Source: a virus
Direction: 5' to 3' (one strand)
IMG/VR virus record: IMGVR_UViG_3300024433_000638
Location: 1 to 27,309 of that record
DNA length: 27,309 nt
Numbering within the stretch: the stretch's first letter is position 1; every line of letters begins with the position of its first letter. The notes under the pieces are model-generated. The model saw only the letters and a list, made by a program, of their open reading frames with translations. It was not told the origin of the DNA and did no database searches. Positions 22,506 to 27,309 of the stretch are shown piece by piece. The position numbers and the translations under genes are program-made.

Positions 22506-23375
22506 ATGAGAATTAAAAAGAAACACGTACTATTAGAATCATTGTTAATCGATGTAACTAACGAATTTACTCCAGTAGAGAAAAAGATATTTAAGATGTT
22601 AAAAAAACATTATGGAAATCCAATAAAAACTGAAGAAGGTAAAAAAGAATACTCTCAATGGGATGTCGGTGCTTGGTTGATAGAAACTTTAGATTTACCA
22701 TATCAAGAAGCTTATACTTTAGCTAAAACATATTTTTGGCATTATGAAAAACTATTTGGTGAGGCACCCACATTGAGAAAAAAAGTAAGTTTAGCGTATT
22801 TGTTTCATGAACACTTTAGAGATTTAATGGATAAAGTTAGGGAATCGTATAATGATCAACCTATTGGTAATGTTGTTATAGATTTTGATAGAGATTCTGG
22901 TTTTGAAAGTAATAGAAATATACTTTTTTGGCCAGGATTTAAAGGTTTTACTTTATATATTGCTATGGAGATGGGAGTGATACGATCCTCAGATGGTTTG
23001 AGTGACGCATATGCATATAGTAGACAAACTGATCCTAGACAAATTATAGTTAAGTCGAAATTTTATCCTATCACAAAAGATAAACAAAAAAAAGACGGAT
23101 ATATTAGTGATAAAGATTGGAATGAAGAAATTGATGAAGAAGAGTTTTTAGTTGAGGTTTTTGTAGAGGTTGGTAGAAATGATTCTATAGAACCATCAGA
23201 AAAGATTGAAGACTTTATGTCATTTTATGTTCCGTACCCTAATCCTTTAAATTATACTAATTATAAAAATCTTGTTGAGGGTATCACTGGTGATGTAATA
23301 AAAAAATTAGGTATGACAACGTTTAAACTACATCCTGAAGTTGGTAGTATTAATGTAAATAATCAACCTGATTAG
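22506..23375 (+). CDS. Unknown protein with capsid-targeting-like N-terminus (289 aa)
   Basis: The ATG at 22506 is chosen rather than the in-frame TTG at 22467, because the TTG lies in the terminator T-run and upstream of the promoter box. From this start the protein begins MRIKKKHVLLESLLID, basic and then hydrophobic with LLE|S (9-12), like the other suspected internal proteins. The body (289 residues) has helices with Trp and Tyr (WDVGAWLIETLDLPYQEAY), a strand-rich middle and an acidic patch (NEEIDEEEFLVEVFVEVG). No family is recognised. Its last 26 bases overlap the end of the convergent tail gene. Confidence 0.65.
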   Translation: MRIKKKHVLLESLLIDVTNEFTPVEKKIFKMLKKHYGNPIKTEEGKKEYSQWDVGAWLIETLDLPYQEAYTLAKTYFWHYEKLFGEAPTLRKKVSLAYLFHEHFRDLMDKVRESYNDQPIGNVVIDFDRDSGFESNRNILFWPGFKGFTLYIAMEMGVIRSSDGLSDAYAYSRQTDPRQIIVKSKFYPITKDKQKKDGYISDKDWNEEIDEEEFLVEVFVEVGRNDSIEPSEKIEDFMSFYVPYPNPLNYTNYKNLVEGITGDVIKKLGMTTFKLHPEVGSINVNNQPD

Positions 23376-24756
23376 CAATACTAAATTTCATTGTGTTTCT
23401 GTAAGTTTTAACTAACTGATTAGATGTTAATTTAATATCTATATAGTATTCATTAGGAATCATCCAAGAAGTGTCTAATATAAAATAGTTTTTAAGGAAT
23501 GCTCTATTTACATCAGTCCAATCAATTACATTTACTTCAGTAGAACCTTCCGCAATCCATAACCTATATTGTAAACCATCAATTACTGAACTTTCATTTA
23601 TTGTATATGGTATTCTAGCGTTTACTAATACTTTTCTCTGATCACCTCTTTTAATTTTTTCATCTCTTCTTATACCACTTAAATTAACTTTATATTCTAT
23701 TGGTAAAGATTCACTATCGCCAAAATTATAATATTCTGCATCGTCTTTGATTTCAAACTGAAGTGTAACATCGGGACGATTAATACCATTTATAGTTAGG
23801 TTAGACCACGTATCAGTAAAAATAGTACAATCTGAAGATGTTATAGGTACAAACAATTCAATATAATACACACCTTTAGTTTGTTGTACAACATCATTAC
23901 TCGTAAATGATGAAAATGCAACTCCGTCACCATCGGAAACAATTACAGTAGGTTTAGAATCTAAATTAGTGGGTTCTCCACCTAGATTAGTGTATAGGTA
24001 TAGTCTATTAACCTTACCCCTATAAAAGTTCTTCCTGTCGTCTCTAATTGGGTTATTATATGTAGTTTCTACAAATGGTTCATAATATGTTTGTGTATGT
24101 CTAGTGAAAAACCCAACATACTGTGAAGGTACTACTAATTTTGTTTCCAAATCTCTATCAAAAGAAATACCATAACCATAGTTTGTTGTCCCACCAGTGA
24201 TTAAACTATTAACTTCATCACTAATATCCATTTCGATATTTTCATTTCCTTTATCAAAATGTTGTGTAGTTACAGTAATACCTGATGGTGAACCCGAATA
24301 AACACCAGGTTCGTCCCAAGCATCTGTTGTAGTTGCGTTAATCCAATTACTCGCAGACTCAACAAATGTTATGTTATCGTTTGGTTGTAAACTAAAAAAT
24401 TGTTCATAATCATAACCACAACCCTCATCCCATAATTTATTAACTCTAAATAGGTTTAAATCAAAAGAAGATGTTCTTTGTTTACCATCTAATAATTTTT
24501 GTGCCTGTAAATCTTCATCAAAAAATGAACTATTTGTCATTCTCAATGTGTGTTTGACATTAGATAAGTCACCTAATTCACCACAATTAAATCTTTCTTG
24601 TAAATCAGTTACGTCAAAATATAATAAATGTCTTGTAAAATCTTCCTGTGTCTCTTTACCACCATAATATAATTGTGCAATAGGATTTCTACCTGTATTA
24701 ACTTGAGTACCAAATATAATAGTGTTATTTTTATCTATGTAAGTTCTAGTTACCAT
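23350..24756 (-). CDS. Probable tail or baseplate structural protein with DNRLRE-like N-terminal region
   Basis: 468 residues, almost all beta. The N-terminal half (about 1-220) has the pattern of DNRLRE-type beta-sandwich domains: LLYFDVTDLQER, a strand series, LNLFRVNKLWDEGCGYDYEQ, then a Trp-Asn segment with DAWDEPGVYSG and IEMDISDEVNSLI. Such domains occur in surface and carbohydrate-associated proteins. The C-terminal half looks like further beta-sandwiches (YKVNLSGIRRDEKIKRGD, YRLWIAEGSTEVNVIDW). It follows the putative spike gene on the same strand, so a baseplate or fibre-base protein is likely. Family membership is tentative. It has its own ATATTTAT box, so it can be transcribed apart from the operon. 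Confidence 0.6.
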   Translation of the reverse strand: MVTRTYIDKNNTIIFGTQVNTGRNPIAQLYYGGKETQEDFTRHLLYFDVTDLQERFNCGELGDLSNVKHTLRMTNSSFFDEDLQAQKLLDGKQRTSSFDLNLFRVNKLWDEGCGYDYEQFFSLQPNDNITFVESASNWINATTTDAWDEPGVYSGSPSGITVTTQHFDKGNENIEMDISDEVNSLITGGTTNYGYGISFDRDLETKLVVPSQYVGFFTRHTQTYYEPFVETTYNNPIRDDRKNFYRGKVNRLYLYTNLGGEPTNLDSKPTVIVSDGDGVAFSSFTSNDVVQQTKGVYYIELFVPITSSDCTIFTDTWSNLTINGINRPDVTLQFEIKDDAEYYNFGDSESLPIEYKVNLSGIRRDEKIKRGDQRKVLVNARIPYTINESSVIDGLQYRLWIAEGSTEVNVIDWTDVNRAFLKNYFILDTSWMIPNEYYIDIKLTSNQLVKTYRNTMKFSIANQVDYLH

Positions 24757-24768
24757 ACCTTTTTAATA

Positions 24769-24776
24769 ATAAATAT
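24769..24776 (-). promoter_or_regulatory. ATATTTAT box upstream of 24756
   Basis: ATATTTAT on the minus strand, 12 bases before the ATG at 24756, filling most of the 21-base gap to the upstream gene. It shows that the box also marks tail genes and the other strand. Confidence 0.55.
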
Positions 24777-24777
24777 C

Positions 24778-26085
24778 TTAATTACTATTAATGTTCTTAT
24801 TTAATATTTTATTTAAATCAAATCTTAATACATCCGTAGTAATAGTGCTAGGATCTGCAGGTAATCCATGATAAGGGTGAATATGTAAAGACACATATTT
24901 TTTCATTAATTCTAAAAACTCTACTAAAGTGTCTCCATAAACTAATGGGTGTGCTTGATTATTAATTTTTTCTTGTTCTTCATCACTAATTAAACTGTTA
25001 GGGTCAGTTAAATTAAATGTGTGTTCACCATCGTGACTAATTAAATTTATTTTATTACTTACAATATTAGTTACGCTGGATTGTTTACCTTTATTTTTTT
25101 CTAATTTAACTGTCTTAATAGTTTTTGGTGGACCAGTTATTGGTGTTAAACTAAATACTGCAATGTCTCCACTTACATTTGGTAGTGTATTTAAATAGTC
25201 TTTTGCAGTAGTTTTTATTTTCCATTTCGTACCTCTATTCGCTAAAACAAATGTATTAACAGAAGAAATTGCTAAATCTCTTGATTGTGTACCGACAAAA
25301 CTAGTTTCATCTTCAAAAGAAGTTTTTAATGTATTTGTTTTTATGTCATAAACATTAATGAAAACCTCAGTTCTATTTACATCATCGCGTCTATATTCAG
25401 ATGGTGGTAGATCTCCCGATAAGATAACACCTGAGTCTAAGATAGTATTCATCTCAACCAAAGTCAATGTATCAGGTATGGGTATTATTTTTGTCTGTAC
25501 TTTTTTCTCTTCTATTACACGTTTTAGTTTATCATTACCATATTTTAATTGTATATATCCTAAATTTTTATCGTTAAATTTTGTAGGTTCTTCTACTAGA
25601 GTTTTACCAACTCTAATCCACATTTCTCTATCTTTTTGTATGATATCGGTATTATATCTACCTTGTAAAATTATATCTTCATCTTTACCATATGAACCTT
25701 CTTCTATTTTGGGGTCATTTAACTTAGTATAACCATCTGGTAATATAGATAAGGCAGAGTTATATTGCTCCTCATTTAAAGAGGTGGGTTGTGTTATTAA
25801 AGGACCTATCCAGAAACGAGTATTTTTAAATGATGATGTCGGTGTTGATTCATTATACTCATACTGAAATACAAAAACACATTCACCTAATTTTGGTAAC
25901 ACAGTTAGGTATTTTGGTAATAATGGTACACAATCTATTAATTCTTTATCCCCTTCTGTATCAATACCAGTAATTCTAACTTTAATTCTACCAGATTTAG
26001 AAACATCTGTTATTGATATAACTTCACCAACCCTTATAATTGGTACCGTATTAATATTGGTACTATCACTATAATAATTATTCAT
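24778..26085 (-). CDS. Baseplate hub/spike protein with N-terminal OB fold (gp5-like)
   Basis: 435 residues. The N-terminal part (about 15-100) has an OB-fold pattern seen in gp5/VgrG-type spike proteins: GEVISITDVSKSGRIKVRI, then IDCVPLLPKYLTVLPKLGE, VFVFQYE and RFWIGPLI. The C-terminal part contains HDGEHTFNLTD and then HPLVYGDTLVEFLELMKKYV followed by a His-rich HIHPYHG, resembling the end segment of phage spike and gpV-like proteins. There is no lysozyme domain, in contrast to T4 gp5. The start is preceded by AGGAGA eight bases upstream, though those bases also encode the end of the previous gene. Confidence 0.75.
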   Translation of the reverse strand: MNNYYSDSTNINTVPIIRVGEVISITDVSKSGRIKVRITGIDTEGDKELIDCVPLLPKYLTVLPKLGECVFVFQYEYNESTPTSSFKNTRFWIGPLITQPTSLNEEQYNSALSILPDGYTKLNDPKIEEGSYGKDEDIILQGRYNTDIIQKDREMWIRVGKTLVEEPTKFNDKNLGYIQLKYGNDKLKRVIEEKKVQTKIIPIPDTLTLVEMNTILDSGVILSGDLPPSEYRRDDVNRTEVFINVYDIKTNTLKTSFEDETSFVGTQSRDLAISSVNTFVLANRGTKWKIKTTAKDYLNTLPNVSGDIAVFSLTPITGPPKTIKTVKLEKNKGKQSSVTNIVSNKINLISHDGEHTFNLTDPNSLISDEEQEKINNQAHPLVYGDTLVEFLELMKKYVSLHIHPYHGLPADPSTITTDVLRFDLNKILNKNINSN

Positions 26086-26087
26086 AA

Positions 26088-26276
26088 TTATTCTCCTTTA
26101 TATCTTTTAGTTAATATATTATTACCTAACAAATATTCTTTTTCTATTGTTTCTAATTTATTAGATAATTTAATTATATTATTTTTAATACTTTCTTGTT
26201 GGTGTAGTAATTCACTAAGCTCCATTTTTATAGACGAATTACTCATATTTTCCCATTCTATTACTTTATTTTTCAT
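26088..26276 (-). CDS. Small coiled-coil protein between baseplate genes (62 aa)
   Basis: 62 residues, mostly one amphipathic helix (about 12-52, IKMELSELLHQQESIKNNII) with heptad-like hydrophobics, probably a coiled coil that binds a baseplate neighbour. It begins three bases after the previous stop (TAAGGTATG) and ends two bases before the spike gene start, so it is embedded in the operon. An alternative start is Met11. Function unknown; a small baseplate component or chaperone is the natural guess. Confidence 0.65.
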   Translation of the reverse strand: MKNKVIEWENMSNSSIKMELSELLHQQESIKNNIIKLSNKLETIEKEYLLGNNILTKRYKGE

Positions 26277-26279
26277 ACC

Positions 26280-26684
26280 TTATCTGATTATCCCTTCCCC
26301 CTTACTTAGTGTCAATGTTGTCCCAATAACAACTATTGGTCCTCCTGCGTTCCCACCTGAAGCTTGTACGGTAGTTCCTGGAGGTATTGCAACCTCAATT
26401 TTAGCGTTAGTAAGTAATGCATTAACTATTTCCTCAACTCTAATAGTTTCCATTTTTAACTCTATATTTTCACCACCACTAGGTAATGGACCGATACCGA
26501 TACCTATTTCTTTTTTCCTTTCAATAATTTTAGATGCGATGTCAATTGCACTTAAACCCTCTCTAAATTTAGAACCTATAAATATTTCTTCTTTAGTGAT
26601 TAGGGGTAAAGGAGTTGGTGGTTTAAATATATTTTTAAATAAAGTTATTATTGTACCGATTGTAGTTTTAAAATTTGTTGCCAT
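26280..26684 (-). CDS. Small baseplate-region protein of unknown function (134 aa)
   Basis: 134 residues. A short hydrophobic N-terminal helix (TIGTIITLFKNIF), a Pro-rich turn, a helix (LSAIDIASKIIERKKE), a Gly/Pro loop (GIGPLPSGGEN), another helix (RVEEIVNALLTNAKIE) and a C-terminal strand-rich Gly segment (IPPGTTVQASGGNAGGPIVV). I associate this combination with conserved uncharacterised proteins beside baseplate hub genes of T4-like phages, but no function is known. It does not show PAAR-repeat spacing. It lies 12 bases after the upstream gene in the same operon. Confidence 0.65.
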   Translation of the reverse strand: MATNFKTTIGTIITLFKNIFKPPTPLPLITKEEIFIGSKFREGLSAIDIASKIIERKKEIGIGIGPLPSGGENIELKMETIRVEEIVNALLTNAKIEVAIPPGTTVQASGGNAGGPIVVIGTTLTLSKGEGIIR

Positions 26685-26696
26685 AATATATTAGTT

Positions 26697-27309
26697 TTAA
26701 TCGCAAAATCTACCTTTTTTACCTATTTCTAAGTTTATATTATTTAATGAATCTAAATTAACTTTATCGGTAAAACCTCTAACAGTGTCCACCGCACTCT
26801 CAGCTTCACCTAATAATTCATTTACATTTTCTAAAGATTCTGTAATAAAAGAAGGTAATAAACTTTTTTTAGACTTAAGAAAATTTAAGTGTTTTTCTTT
26901 TATTTTTTTAGTTACTACACATAGTATTAGTTGTTTTGCAGTTTTTAATGCCATTGGTAGTAAATAATCGTATATAATTTTTCGGATTATTTCAGAAATA
27001 ATATCTCTTATAATACACTCATATTCTTTTAATATTTTTTTAATAGAAATTTCAGTTACTGGTTTACTATTAACTAAAAAATAAAAAAGATTTAACATGA
27101 GTAAATTTTTAGGTGATAAAACTAATCTAGTTAGTGATATTTGTAATGAGGTAATAAATGTCGAAAGAAATTCTCCTGATGCGCCATTCACATTTAAATC
27201 TTTCACATTTGCCGTAGATTCTTTTATTAAATCATCTATTGCATTAGTATATGTCGTTATTTTTTCCTGTAAATTATTAGATTCACTAAGTTTTTTATTA
27301 ATATCATTT
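26697..27309 (-). CDS. Tail/baseplate-operon protein, 5' end beyond the right edge (partial)
   Basis: The frame stays open to the last base of the window: besides 169 residues from a GTG at 27206 there are 34 more codons upstream with no stop (starting NDINKKLSESNNLQEK), so the gene begins outside and only its C-terminal part of about 203 residues is seen. It is helical with several hydrophobic amphipathic stretches (LLMLNLFYFLV, IRDIISEIIRKIIYDYLLPM, TAKQLILCVVTKK) but no clear transmembrane helix, and ends in a polar tail (NINLEIGKKGRFCD). Not recognised; membership in the baseplate operon is by position and 12-base spacing to the next gene. Confidence 0.65.
   Translation of the reverse strand, partial: NDINKKLSESNNLQEKITTYTNAIDDLIKESTANVKDLNVNGASGEFLSTFITSLQISLTRLVLSPKNLLMLNLFYFLVNSKPVTEISIKKILKEYECIIRDIISEIIRKIIYDYLLPMALKTAKQLILCVVTKKIKEKHLNFLKSKKSLLPSFITESLENVNELLGEAESAVDTVRGFTDKVNLDSLNNINLEIGKKGRFCD

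Noticed and set aside
26092-26097. AGGAGA as a true Shine-Dalgarno for the spike gene
   Set aside because: These bases also encode the Lys-Gly-Glu end of the upstream gene, and the other genes here lack such sites; it may be coincidence.
27204-27206. GTG at 27206 as the real start of the last minus-strand gene
   Set aside because: The same frame stays open for 34 more codons to the window edge, so the gene most likely begins outside the window.
1-27309. CRISPR arrays, insertion sequences, integrase attachment sites, rRNA
   Set aside because: No spaced direct repeats, transposase, integrase or rRNA-like sequence was seen on either strand.

Overview
This window looks like part of a tailed-phage genome of the T4-like myovirus type, with an AT-rich genome and probably a Bacteroidetes (flavobacterial) host. 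The phage assignment rests on a T4-style head gene block: large terminase, portal, a gene in the gene 67/68 position, prohead protease, acidic scaffold and a gp23-like capsid protein. A baseplate/tail block follows on the other strand. The host assignment is an inference. It rests on two promoters of the Bacteroidetes form TTTG-N20-TATATTTG, the near absence of Shine-Dalgarno sequences (starts instead sit in an A-rich or ATTATGG context), and a ClpC of the Bacteroidetes type.

Layout. 1-23 (-): first codons of a gene running off the left edge, behind a host-type promoter. 79-2543 (-): a ClpC-type AAA+ unfoldase split by an apparent one-base deletion. 2604-3527 (+): a beta-class DNA methyltransferase. 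3582-4722 (+): four small genes, the first behind a host-type promoter, including a KTSC-domain protein and a small membrane/coiled-coil protein flanked by a 15-bp inverted repeat. 4785-5582: a predicted nucleotidyltransferase. 5637-11128: structural or internal head-type proteins, several with acidic cores, ended by a strong terminator. 11209-13183: two proteins of unknown function. 13215-22418: the head morphogenesis block, ended by a strong terminator. 22506-23375: another protein with a possible capsid-targeting N-terminus. 23350-27309 (-): a convergent tail/baseplate operon whose first visible gene is cut by the right edge. There is no gene-free stretch longer than 300 bases; the longest gap, 17793-17969, holds three hairpins and a probable promoter.

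Three patterns tie the window together. First, an ATATTTAT box lies 12-58 bases upstream of eleven genes on both strands, always in the same orientation relative to the gene. It is a candidate late promoter that would place ClpC, nucleotidyltransferase, head and tail genes in one regulon. Second, many head-locus proteins carry hydrophobic-x-Glu followed by Ser (often LNE|S), matching the known specificity of T4 prohead proteases, including a site at residue 60 of the capsid protein where gp23 is expected to be cut. Third, at least five otherwise unrelated proteins begin with a short basic-hydrophobic peptide ending in such a site, as T4 internal proteins do. This suggests a set of proteins packed into the capsid and perhaps ejected with the DNA.

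All assignments come from reading the sequence; no database search was run.
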